A DNA stretch of 64,000 nucleotides from Cesiribacter sp. SM1 (GTDB lineage: Bacteria > Bacteroidota > Bacteroidia > Cytophagales > Cyclobacteriaceae). The translations under genes were made by a program, and so were the position numbers. Below the pieces are notes generated by a model. It was not told the DNA's origin and searched no databases. It saw only the letters and a list, made by a program, of their open reading frames with translations. The stretch spans positions 124,001-188,000 of the forward strand of contig NZ_JAHXBU010000090.1 of the NCBI RefSeq assembly GCF_020178975.1, read 5' to 3'. Below, one piece after another: positions 17,312 to 25,324 of this stretch. Within the stretch, counting starts at the first letter, position 1, and every line of letters begins with the position of its first letter.

Positions 17312-18228
17312 TCCTCGCCAATATCGATGGTTTCTCCTTCTACTGCAAGACGAGTGTTGTAAAACTCTTGCCGGGCTTCAACCAGCAGGGGGGTAAGGTC
17401 TTTGTAACGAACGGAATAATGGCCCAGCAGCAACATGTTTACATTTGCTTCTTTGGCAATCTGCGCGGCCTGCAGGGCTGTGGAATGATAGGTTGCAGTG
17501 GCACGCTCCGCAAACTCCTGGGTAAAAGTAGATTCATGGTAGAGCACATCCACATTTTTTATCAGCGGAATAATGGCTGGCTCGTAACGGGTATCGGAGC
17601 AATAAGCGTAGGAGCGTGAACGGCGAGGCGGCAGGGTGTAATCGATGCAGCGGTATTTTAGCTCGCCTTCAGGAGTATAAATATCATTGCCCTGTTTAAG
17701 CTGGTTAATATCGTCGCCGGTCATATCTTCCTGCAGCCTGGCTTTGTTAAAGCGGCGCGATTTAGGCTTTTCGCTGAACACAAAGCCTGTGCAGGCTATG
17801 CGGTGCACAAGTGGTACGGTACGCACACTTAAAAGCCTGCTTTCAAAAATAACACCAGTGGCATTGGCCTGCAGTGCAGTGAAATAAACCTTATAGCTAA
17901 GCACCGTGCCGCTGTGCTTTAGCTGTATGGTAATAATCTCATCCAGGCCTGCAGGGCCAAAAACATGCAGATCATGTTCGCGGCCCTGCAGGTGCATGGT
18001 GAGTAAAAGGCCCATCAGCCCCAGGTAATGGTCGCCGTGCAGATGGCTTATAAAAATACAGCTGATTTTGTGGAAGCGGATCCGGTAGCGGATGAGTTGC
18101 ATCTGTGTGCCTTCTCCACAATCAATCAAGTAGTACTCATTTTCTGCAATCAGCAGTTGGGCGGTCTGGTTCCTGTTATGGGCAGGTGTGGCAGAGTTAG
18201 ACCCCAGTATTTTTACCTGAAAGGCCAA
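17308..18228 (-). CDS. rnz: Ribonuclease Z
   Basis: 306 residues, the short ElaC form. The metallo-beta-lactamase motif H-L-H-G-D-H occupies residues 62-67, with N-S-A-T-P near the N-terminus, the exosite region, and conserved G-H-Y-S and Y-H-S-T zinc ligands near the C-terminus. It cuts the 3' trailer of pre-tRNA. The start is TTG at 18228, directly abutting the TAA of the STAS gene; no ATG in frame gives the conserved beginning F-Q-V-K-I-L-G-S-N-S-A-T-P. The stop overlaps the yhhQ start. The weak start and tight packing suggest expression coupled to the STAS gene. Confidence 0.93.
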   Translation of the reverse strand: MAFQVKILGSNSATPAHNRNQTAQLLIAENEYYLIDCGEGTQMQLIRYRIRFHKISCIFISHLHGDHYLGLMGLLLTMHLQGREHDLHVFGPAGLDEIITIQLKHSGTVLSYKVYFTALQANATGVIFESRLLSVRTVPLVHRIACTGFVFSEKPKSRRFNKARLQEDMTGDDINQLKQGNDIYTPEGELKYRCIDYTLPPRRSRSYAYCSDTRYEPAIIPLIKNVDVLYHESTFTQEFAERATATYHSTALQAAQIAKEANVNMLLLGHYSVRYKDLTPLLVEARQEFYNTRLAVEGETIDIGEE

Positions 18229-18612
18229 TTAATTCAGATTTTCGCCGCTGTTAAGGTCGTTTTCAATTTCATTCATGAAAACGGCATCAATGGCCTCCTC
18301 GCGGGATGGCAGAATGTTAAGCACATTATCCAGTTGCGATATTTTGATCAGCTTCTGTACGTGTTCTGTAGGAGAAGCAATTACAAATATGCCGCCGTCT
18401 TCAGTAAGGATTCGGTTACCCACCAAGAGAGAGCTAAGGCCGCTGGAGTCGATGTATTTCACTTCTGAAACATCCAGTACTATATTTTTTACGCCCTCTG
18501 CATGCAGGGTAATCAGTTCAGATTTTAATTTGGGAGCCAAAGTGGTGTCTAGTTTTTCTTCATGCAAAGTAACCAGGCTGTATCGCTCCTGCTTGTCAAT
18601 AGAATATTTCAT
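18229..18612 (-). CDS. STAS-domain anti-sigma-factor antagonist
   Basis: 127 residues, a single STAS domain. The phosphorylation motif I-D-S-S-G-L is at about 54-59 inside V-L-D-V-S-E-V-K-Y-I-D-S-S-G-L. A protein of this type binds an anti-sigma kinase until a serine in the motif is phosphorylated. In Bacteroidota, where SigB-like systems are rare, it may instead act in envelope or lipid transport complexes (MlaB-like). No kinase or phosphatase partner is in the window. It is first in an operon with rnz and yhhQ, preceded by a TAAATTTG promoter word. Confidence 0.88.
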   Translation of the reverse strand: MKYSIDKQERYSLVTLHEEKLDTTLAPKLKSELITLHAEGVKNIVLDVSEVKYIDSSGLSSLLVGNRILTEDGGIFVIASPTEHVQKLIKISQLDNVLNILPSREEAIDAVFMNEIENDLNSGENLN

Positions 18613-18631
18613 TCTCCAAAAAAGTTTAGCG

Positions 18632-18639
18632 CAAATTTA
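18632..18639 (-). promoter_or_regulatory. Candidate -7 promoter element of the STAS-rnz-yhhQ operon
   Basis: Minus-strand TAAATTTG, an exact TAnnTTTG match, 20 bases before the ATG at 18612. Confidence 0.5.
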
Positions 18640-18649
18640 GTAAAAACAA

Positions 18650-19600
18650 CTATATATGGCGGATTATGTTTTTCCGGACTGCATCTTCCAGAGAGGCCTC
18701 CAGCGAAGCTGTTTCCGTGGGTTTAGTAAATGGTAAACCGGTTATCTTTTCATAAAGTTCGAGGTATCGGGCAGATATATGCTGCACAATTTCATCAGTC
18801 ATGGGGGGAATCTGCTGCCCGTCTTTTCCCTGAAAGCCTTCAGTGATCAACCACTGGCGAACAAATTCTTTACTTAGTTGCCGCTGGGGCTCTTTTTTCT
18901 GCTGACGTTCTTCATACCCATCGCGGTAAAAATAGCGGCTGCTGTCGGGAGTGTGCACCTCATCGATCAGTAAGATTTTTCCTTCTTCCGTTCTGCCAAA
19001 CTCATATTTGGTGTCTACCAGGATCAGGCCCTTTTCGGCAGCCATTTCGGTGCCCCGGGCATAAAGGGCAAGGGCATAAGCCTCAAGCTGCCTGTACTCG
19101 GCTTCGGGTACCAGGCCACGGCCTATAATTTCCTCGCGGCTTATGTCTTCATCATGCCCCTCATGTGCTTTGGTGGTAGGGGTTATGATGGGCTGGGGTA
19201 ATTTATCGCTCTCCTGCAGCCCTTCCGGTAGTGCAACACCACACAAGCTGCGATGCCCATCGCGGTACTGGCGCCAGGCATGGCCGGAGAGATAACCACG
19301 TACCACCATTTCTACCGGATAAGCCTGGCAACGGCGGCCTATGCTTAGCATAGGGTGAGGGGTGCTTTCAAGCCAGTTAGGCACCAGGTCGGCAGTACCA
19401 CGCAAAAAATAAGCAGCAATACTGTTCAGCACAGCACCCTTGTGCGGAATAGGGCGGGGCAATACTACATCAAAGGCAGAGATACGGTCGGTGGTAACCA
19501 CTGCCATAAGATCGTTAAAGAAATATACATCGCGTACTTTTCCGCGGTAAAAGCCCGTTTGGCCCGGGAAGCTAAATCCAGTTTCTTTGAGTGCCTGCAT
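18650..19600 (-). CDS. purC: SAICAR synthase (phosphoribosylaminoimidazole-succinocarboxamide synthase)
   Basis: 316 residues, the longer form common in Bacteroidota. Motifs are G-K-V-R-D-V-Y at about 21-27, D-R-I-S-A-F-D-V near 39-46, [29 protein letters not shown] and [11 protein letters not shown]. It joins aspartate to CAIR in purine synthesis, in the cytoplasm. It stands alone; the only other purine gene in view is purD, 20 kb away. A perfect TAnnTTTG word (TACCTTTG) ends only five bases upstream of the ATG, so either the transcript is nearly leaderless or another promoter is used. Confidence 0.95.
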   Translation of the reverse strand: MQALKETGFSFPGQTGFYRGKVRDVYFFNDLMAVVTTDRISAFDVVLPRPIPHKGAVLNSIAAYFLRGTADLVPNWLESTPHPMLSIGRRCQAYPVEMVVRGYLSGHAWRQYRDGHRSLCGVALPEGLQESDKLPQPIITPTTKAHEGHDEDISREEIIGRGLVPEAEYRQLEAYALALYARGTEMAAEKGLILVDTKYEFGRTEEGKILLIDEVHTPDSSRYFYRDGYEERQQKKEPQRQLSKEFVRQWLITEGFQGKDGQQIPPMTDEIVQHISARYLELYEKITGLPFTKPTETASLEASLEDAVRKNIIRHI

Positions 19601-19605
19601 ATGAG

Positions 19606-19613
19606 CAAAGGTA
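19606..19613 (-). promoter_or_regulatory. TAnnTTTG word immediately before purC
   Basis: Minus-strand TACCTTTG, exact consensus match, but only 5 bases from the ATG. If it is used, the mRNA would start at or about the start codon. Confidence 0.35.
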
Positions 19614-19683
19614 TTTATTAATGTGCTAATGTGGAAGTGTGTTTTTTATATTTGGGTATGGGCTTAATGCTTTAGGCTTAAGT

Positions 19684-19764
19684 ATGGCTAAAAAACAAGT
19701 GCTGTTGGCAGTACATGTAATTGAAACTCCGGCAGAAAAAGATTTCTTTAAAAAAATAAGTTAA
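19684..19764 (+). CDS. Possible 26-residue micro-ORF
   Basis: ATG-GCT-AAA-AAA start, then L-L-A-V-H-V-I-E-T-P, ending in TAA 26 bases before the next gene. There is no good ribosome-binding site and no recognised family. It could be a leader peptide of the downstream gene, a gene remnant or chance. Confidence 0.12.
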   Translation: MAKKQVLLAVHVIETPAEKDFFKKIS

Positions 19765-19790
19765 ACATTCACTCAACCACAACTAAGCTG

Positions 19791-20903
19791 ATGGAACAAC
19801 AATGGTATAGCATAGAAAATGAACAGGGGCTCGATTCGCCCTCCCTGCTGATTTATAGAAAGCGAGTACAGCGTAACATAGACCTGATGATTAAGATGGC
19901 AGGTAATCCCGATCGCCTGATGGTGCATGTAAAAACCAATAAGATGCCGGGAATTGTAAAAATGCTGCTGACCTCAGGGATAAGCCGCTTTAAGTGTTCC
20001 ACCATTGCCGAGGCAGAAATGGTATGCAGGGCAGGGGGAGAGTACCTGGTGCTGGCCCATCAGCTGGTGGGGCCAAAGGTAGGGCGGCTCATCCGGCTGC
20101 GCCAGCAGTACCCCAATGTGTTTATGGCCTCCCTGCTCGATAACCGGCACAGTGCAGAGGAGCATCAGCAGCTATTTGCCGAAGCAGGTCTGGTGGCAGA
20201 GGTGCTGCTGGATGTTAACAATGGCATGAACCGCTCAGGCCACCCGCTCAACGAAGAGATCCTGCCACTCTACCAGTACCTGCACCAGCAGCCTAACCTG
20301 CGCTGCCATGGCCTCCATGTATACGATGGCCACTGGCGCGACAGCGATTTCAGCACCCGGAAAAGCAATATCGATGCTGGTTTTGCAGGCGTAGAAAAGC
20401 TGACAGAGGCCATAAGCAACAGCGGCTTGCCTAAGCCTATGGTGGTGGCTGGTGGCACGCCGGCCTTTACCTCGCACCTGCTGCGCGACGATGCTTACTG
20501 CAGTCCCGGCACCTGTGTGTTATGGGACTGGGGCTATGGCGAAAAGCTGCAGGAGCAGGCTTTTGAGTTTGCTGCACTGGTATTCACCCGCATCATTTCC
20601 AAACCTGAAAGAGGAATTATCACCATAGACCTTGGCCATAAAGCCATTGCTGCGGAAAACCCTATAGACAAGCGGGTGCGGTTCCTGAACCTGAAAGACT
20701 ATGAACTGCTAAGCCAGAGCGAAGAGCATGGCGTATTGAAAGTTGGCAACTGGGATGCCCTGCGGGTAGGAGATGTGCTTTATGGGGTGCCCTACCATGT
20801 TTGCCCTACCGTAAACCTGTACCAGGAAGCCAGTATCATAGAAAAGGGCAGGGCAGTGGATAGCTGGGAGGTGCTGGGCGGAAAAAGGAAAATCAGTGTT
20901 TAG
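19791..20903 (+). CDS. D-threonine aldolase / D-serine dehydratase-like PLP enzyme
   Basis: 370 residues of fold-type III. The N-terminal alanine-racemase-like barrel carries the PLP lysine in H-V-K-T-N-K at 46-51, and contains T-I-A-E-A-E-M and a downstream V-V-A-G-G-T-P-A-F. The C-terminal domain has the metal-binding pattern H-V-C-P-T-V-N (His-x-Cys), as in D-threonine aldolase and eukaryotic D-serine dehydratase. It should cleave or dehydrate a D-beta-hydroxy amino acid; the exact substrate is unknown. It is divergent from purC and convergent with the next lipoprotein. Confidence 0.85.
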   Translation: MEQQWYSIENEQGLDSPSLLIYRKRVQRNIDLMIKMAGNPDRLMVHVKTNKMPGIVKMLLTSGISRFKCSTIAEAEMVCRAGGEYLVLAHQLVGPKVGRLIRLRQQYPNVFMASLLDNRHSAEEHQQLFAEAGLVAEVLLDVNNGMNRSGHPLNEEILPLYQYLHQQPNLRCHGLHVYDGHWRDSDFSTRKSNIDAGFAGVEKLTEAISNSGLPKPMVVAGGTPAFTSHLLRDDAYCSPGTCVLWDWGYGEKLQEQAFEFAALVFTRIISKPERGIITIDLGHKAIAAENPIDKRVRFLNLKDYELLSQSEEHGVLKVGNWDALRVGDVLYGVPYHVCPTVNLYQEASIIEKGRAVDSWEVLGGKRKISV

Positions 20904-20969
20904 TGCTGCTGTTGGCCTAATTTCCGCAAAGTTGAACTTACTAGGAGAGATCTGTCAGCACCCCCGGAT

Positions 20970-21554
20970 TTAGTTCCGGGAGGTTCTGACCTCAAAATTG
21001 AAGGTGCCGTAAATTTCTTTTACATTATTGGGCTTTTCCTCTGTTGCAGCCAGTAAGCGGTACCTGCATTTTACCCTGAAATGGGCAGCAAGATCGGTAC
21101 TGCGCACATAAGTGATGGCGACCACTTCATTATATGACTTTTCTGAAAGGCCTGGTTTGCTGATCAGGTAGTTGCTGCTTTCTGCTGTAACAGGCAGCCT
21201 TAGCGAGAACTGAAAAGCTTCTTTGTTTTCTCCATATGCTTCTATGGCATATTTTTTCAGATTCCCTGCTTTTACCATAGAAGAGCTGTCCATGGGAAAA
21301 GTAAAAATAAAGGTTTCGAACAGCGAGGGAGATGTAATAACCTGAGTATATAAAATATTATGGTACCCTAAGTGGATGCCCATTTCATGGTTTGTCAGGT
21401 CTACCCTTTTTTCCCAGTCCGGCGTTTTGAAAGCAAAATGCAGGCCGTTGCTCACTTTACCATCAGGATCAACAGCACTCTTTTCACAGGCGCCAAACAG
21501 CAGGGCAGGCAGTAGCAGGATAAGGGCAAGCCGGGTATAATATTTTAGAGTCAT
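20970..21554 (-). CDS. Hypothetical lipoprotein
   Basis: 194 residues from the ATG at 21554; the longer frame to 21605 adds 17 residues ahead of a normal signal and is unlikely. Signal with lipid cysteine at residue 23 (ALLFGAC). The mature part is predicted mostly beta, with no motif I recognise. The stop codon lies inside a small GC-rich hairpin (20963-20980). A TAGCTTTG word ends three bases before the ATG, the same unusual closeness as at purC. Its 3' end faces the D-threonine-aldolase-like gene. Function unknown. Confidence 0.65.
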   Translation of the reverse strand: MTLKYYTRLALILLLPALLFGACEKSAVDPDGKVSNGLHFAFKTPDWEKRVDLTNHEMGIHLGYHNILYTQVITSPSLFETFIFTFPMDSSSMVKAGNLKKYAIEAYGENKEAFQFSLRLPVTAESSNYLISKPGLSEKSYNEVVAITYVRSTDLAAHFRVKCRYRLLAATEEKPNNVKEIYGTFNFEVRTSRN

Positions 21555-21556
21555 CA

Positions 21557-21564
21557 CAAAGCTA
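21557..21564 (-). promoter_or_regulatory. TAnnTTTG word immediately before the lipoprotein gene
   Basis: Minus-strand TAGCTTTG, exact consensus, 3 bases from the ATG at 21554. Use of this element would give a leaderless message. Confidence 0.3.
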
Positions 21565-21633
21565 TTGTAACAGTGCAATTTTGAGTTTTTGCACCGATTT
21601 AACAATGCAATAGGTTGTGATATATTACCTGCT

Positions 21634-21691
21634 AAAAAAGAACGCCTCTGCGAGTGCCTTTGCTATTACTGCATTGGCGCTCGCAGAGGCG
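21634..21691 (-). terminator. Rho-independent terminator of the MORN gene
   Basis: Arms CGCCTCTGCGAG and CTCGCAGAGGCG (12 bp perfect) enclose 25 bases that can extend the stem through GGCG/TGCC. On the minus strand they are followed by TTCTTTTTT. It sits 24 bases after the stop codon of the MORN-repeat gene. Confidence 0.8.
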
Positions 21692-21714
21692 CTTATATTT
21701 TTGAAATCAGATCT

Positions 21715-23037
21715 CTAAAGCTTTTGCTCCTTTACCAGCTCGCCATTCAGGTACTCGGCCTTTTTGAGGAGCTTGCCTTTTTCGTCAAAGAAAGTCCACT
21801 TCCCGATTTTCAGATCGCCCTTTAGCTGCCCTTCGGTAAGAAGCTGGCCCTTCTCATTCCATTCTTTATAGGTTCCAAAGCGTTTGCCACTTTTGTAGGT
21901 GTACAGCGCCTTTTGCTGACCATTGGCATGGTACTCTTTTTCTTCGCCTGTGGGTACGCCGTTCAGGTAGCTTAGGGTGCTTTTAATTTTACCATCGGGG
22001 TAGTAGGTGTTTACCGTGCCGTTTAACTTACCGGCCACATATACTTCTTCTTTTTCAAGCCTGCCCTGCTCATCATAGTACTGCCAGGTTCCTTCGGGCT
22101 GTTCTGCCAGGTACATCTTCTTTGCTTTTGGCTTGCCACCTGGCCAGAATACTTCCTCCTGGTTGCGGCCCTCTTTGCTTACCAACAGCTTGCTCTCAAG
22201 TACACTATCGGGGTAAAAGGTGTAATTGGTGCCTGCCTTTTTGCCTTTGTCGTACTGGAAAATATGCTTGATCTGCCCATTCTCGTACCAGGCTTTGTTA
22301 GGGCCATGCAACAGCCCCTGCAGGTACTGGCCCTCTACCAGCTGCACGCCCGCAGAGGAAAATTGTTTGAAACTGCCAATCTTCTTTCCGCCTTCGTTAG
22401 AGGTTTCGGTATCCAGCTGGCCATTGGGGTAATAGGTACGAAAATAGCCATTCTGCTGCCCGTTCCGGTAAACGGCTTCTGATTTGAGCGTGCCATCAGC
22501 ATAATAGCTTTTTGAAAGTCCGTTTTGCTGGCCCTTTTTATACTGGATTTCCTGCTTAAGGGTGCCATCTTCATAATACTCCAGAACGGTTCCATCCGGG
22601 CTGCCATTCCTGAATTCGGTTTTACTGTGCACTTTTCCATTCGGGTAATACTGCACCAGCTCACCATCCAGGGTGTCATTTTTATAGAAAGCACGTTGTA
22701 TTACGGCACCCTTAGGGTCATAGATCAGCACTTCACCATTGCGGAGCCCGTCTTTGAAGGGAATGGCACGTTGCAGCTGGCCCTCAGGGTAGTACTGCTC
22801 GAAAACGCCTATTTTTTTACCCTCTTTAAAATCTCCCCTGGTAGCCAGGGCTCCATCGGCATGAAAGGCTTTGTAAGGGCCATGTATGCGGCTGCTATCT
22901 CCATTCTGGATAAAATATACAGCTTTTACTACGGTTCTGGCAGAATCGTGGTAAGTGGTGATGCGTTGTTGTGCATCTGCCGTGGAGCAGAAAGCGGCAG
23001 TTAAGGAGCCTATCAGCAGTAGCAGGTATTGCTTCAT
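21715..23037 (-). CDS. Secreted MORN-repeat (YwqK-like) protein
   Basis: 440 residues: a type I signal (cleavage after about A-D-A, residue 22), then about fifteen MORN_2 repeats of 22-24 residues of the form Y-Y-x-[DN]-G-x-L-x-x-E-x-x-Y-K-x-G-x-x-N-G. Such repeats form long beta ladders and are annotated as antitoxin YwqK or phosphatidylinositol-4-phosphate 5-kinase-like, names that rarely reflect function. No catalytic domain is present. Exported or periplasmic. It lies next to, and on the same strand as, a WG-repeat protein of similar design, with 140 bases between them. It ends at a strong terminator. Confidence 0.85.
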   Translation of the reverse strand: MKQYLLLLIGSLTAAFCSTADAQQRITTYHDSARTVVKAVYFIQNGDSSRIHGPYKAFHADGALATRGDFKEGKKIGVFEQYYPEGQLQRAIPFKDGLRNGEVLIYDPKGAVIQRAFYKNDTLDGELVQYYPNGKVHSKTEFRNGSPDGTVLEYYEDGTLKQEIQYKKGQQNGLSKSYYADGTLKSEAVYRNGQQNGYFRTYYPNGQLDTETSNEGGKKIGSFKQFSSAGVQLVEGQYLQGLLHGPNKAWYENGQIKHIFQYDKGKKAGTNYTFYPDSVLESKLLVSKEGRNQEEVFWPGGKPKAKKMYLAEQPEGTWQYYDEQGRLEKEEVYVAGKLNGTVNTYYPDGKIKSTLSYLNGVPTGEEKEYHANGQQKALYTYKSGKRFGTYKEWNEKGQLLTEGQLKGDLKIGKWTFFDEKGKLLKKAEYLNGELVKEQKL

Positions 23038-23177
23038 GTATTCTTCAGGAGTTCAGCCTTTATAACGCCGGAAGTTACAAAATTGTGCCCCACAGCTCCA
23101 GTCTGGCAGAGAAAATACACAGGCAGCTAGATTATGGCCTTTTACTGCAAAGAATCTGGCCGGCTGCTGAGGTTATA

Positions 23178-25247
23178 TTACAACTTAATTCGCTGAATAC
23201 CTTCCCGCTGATGGGTGCAGAGGTAAAGATTGTTCTTCGTGTCGTGAATGAGTACATCGTAGACCATGGGGATGGTGCCAACGCCATCTACGGTCACCAG
23301 GCCTTTTTTGCCGTTACGGCTCACCAGCAGGTATCCGTTTTGCAGATCCTGTACGGCATCGTACTTAGGGCTGATGATGCGGTTACCCTGTGCATCGGCC
23401 AGGCCAATAAGGTTTCCCTGCTTTAGCAGAAAACGGCCGTTGGTCAGGCGGGTGATGTTGTCGTACTCCAGTGGAAGGATCAGCTGCCCTTTTTTGTCGA
23501 TAATGCCCTGGCGGGAGGAGAGCTGCACAATAGCATTTCCATTTTCATACGGCAGCACCATATCGTAAAGAGGCTGCACCCGCAGGCGTTCGATTTTATC
23601 TACATAGCCCCACTTACCGCGTATGGAAACGGCGGCCATGCCATCGGAAAAAAAGCTTACAGTATCGTAGCGGTTAGCAATTCTTAGTTTGCCGTTGGTA
23701 TCTACAAAGCCCTGCTGGCGACCAATATGGGCACCAATGAAGCCTTCGTTCATGCTGTACAGCTGCTCCCAGGTTGTTGGGCCTGCTGCAATATAATGCT
23801 TGCCATCGGCACTAAGAATGCCTCTTTTGCCCTCCTGTGTGGCAATAAAGGCAAGGCCCTCCTGCAGATCCGAGATCCAGTCATACACAGGAAAACTAAG
23901 CCTGTTGCCATCCAGGTCAATAAGTCCCCAGCGATGGTCAGCAGTGATTTCGGCAATACCGCCAACAATGGGCTTCAGCACCTCTGCCGTTTCAAAGAGC
24001 ACCTCGCCTTTTTCATTCAGCAACTGGTAACTGGCTTTGTTGCGGGCCAAAAATCGGCTGGGGCTTAGAATGGTAATGTTTTCTGTTGTGGGGCGTATTT
24101 GCCAGAGCCCTTCTTTGTTAATAACACCTTCCTGGCCACTGAAGCGTACCCGTGCCAGTTCGCCGGTAAAAGCAAAGGTGGTATCGTAGCGGCAGATCAG
24201 GGTTTCTGCACCCCTGTTATCTATGTATCCCCAGCGGTTATCTTTTTTTGCAGGAAACGGACCTTCAGCCACCGGTACGATCCGCTGGTAGGTATGGCGG
24301 CTAAGCTTCTTTCCCTGCAGGTTAAAGAGGTGCCAGTACCAGTTTGCCGTAAGCCGCATGCCAGCCACCACTGTTTCCTGTGCCACCGCCAGCGAGTCCC
24401 ACTCTGCCGGCAGCACATAATCTCCTTTCAGGTTTATCAAACCATAGTGCACACCTTCCTTTACGCGGGCCACGCCATTTTTGAACGGATCAATGTTCAT
24501 AGGGCGGTAGGGCACCAGTATGCTGCCGCTGGCATCGGCAAGAGCAGTCATGGTAGTAGAGCGGCCTATAGAATCGTAAAAGCGGGTGGTAATTGCCCAG
24601 CGATCTTCGCCCAGTGGCCTGATGCTGTCGTAGAGCAGGGTGTTGAGCTGCTTGTTGTTTCCGTCGGTAATGGTCCACTTTCTAACAGGCACCACATCAA
24701 CAGACTGGTCGTTGTGAATAATAATATCCTGGTACTTAGGTTCCAGCCTGATGCGGCCCTCCCTGTCTACAATACCGGCTTTACCCTGCTGGTAAAAGCG
24801 GGCAAGGTTGCCACGGAATGCCGTTATCTCATCGAACTGGAAAGCAGTTTTTGAGGTGCCTTCATCATCGAACAGGGCAACTTTTTTCTCGGCATTTGTT
24901 ACCGCATAGCGGTTGGAGGCCAGTGGTCGGAGTTCTGCATAGCGGATCGGGATCAGCTCTTTACCTTTGGCATTGATAAGGCCCGCCTGCTTTTGCTTGC
25001 CATTAGTGCGCAGGTATGCAATAAAATATTCGCTGTGGGGGGTGTACTGAAGGCTGTCGTAGCGTGCAGGGAGTACCTGCCTGCCCTTTTCGTTTACCAG
25101 TCCAAATTTATTGCCATCCTTCTGAATAAGAAATGGCGAGGTAGCCTGCATGGCCATGGAGCTTAGGGCTCCGGGGAAGCAGGCTACAATAAAGAGCAAT
25201 AGGGTAAAAAGGCCAGATATCCTGGCTAAGAAACAATTTTTGGGCAT
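23178..25247 (-). CDS. Secreted WG-repeat protein
   Basis: 689 residues. N-terminal hydrophobic signal containing L-L-L-F-I-V-A-C, which could be a lipobox, or cleavage near S-M-A-M-Q-A. The rest is at least ten WG (KWG) repeats such as G-L-V-N-E-K-G-R-Q-V-L-P-A-R-Y-D-S, W-G-Y-I-D-N-R-G, and W-G-L-I-D-L-D-G-N-R-L. WG repeats make beta-sheet arrays thought to bind proteins or sugars; no enzyme domain is visible. It lies between hemA (78 bases upstream) and the MORN protein, all on the minus strand. Function unknown. Confidence 0.85.
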   Translation of the reverse strand: MPKNCFLARISGLFTLLLFIVACFPGALSSMAMQATSPFLIQKDGNKFGLVNEKGRQVLPARYDSLQYTPHSEYFIAYLRTNGKQKQAGLINAKGKELIPIRYAELRPLASNRYAVTNAEKKVALFDDEGTSKTAFQFDEITAFRGNLARFYQQGKAGIVDREGRIRLEPKYQDIIIHNDQSVDVVPVRKWTITDGNNKQLNTLLYDSIRPLGEDRWAITTRFYDSIGRSTTMTALADASGSILVPYRPMNIDPFKNGVARVKEGVHYGLINLKGDYVLPAEWDSLAVAQETVVAGMRLTANWYWHLFNLQGKKLSRHTYQRIVPVAEGPFPAKKDNRWGYIDNRGAETLICRYDTTFAFTGELARVRFSGQEGVINKEGLWQIRPTTENITILSPSRFLARNKASYQLLNEKGEVLFETAEVLKPIVGGIAEITADHRWGLIDLDGNRLSFPVYDWISDLQEGLAFIATQEGKRGILSADGKHYIAAGPTTWEQLYSMNEGFIGAHIGRQQGFVDTNGKLRIANRYDTVSFFSDGMAAVSIRGKWGYVDKIERLRVQPLYDMVLPYENGNAIVQLSSRQGIIDKKGQLILPLEYDNITRLTNGRFLLKQGNLIGLADAQGNRIISPKYDAVQDLQNGYLLVSRNGKKGLVTVDGVGTIPMVYDVLIHDTKNNLYLCTHQREGIQRIKL

Positions 25248-25324
25248 ACTACCGTAGCTGTATTTAAGCAGTGTGGTTGGGAGAAAGCGTACTAATGTAC
25301 AAGCGTACCGGTAGCCGGTAAAGT

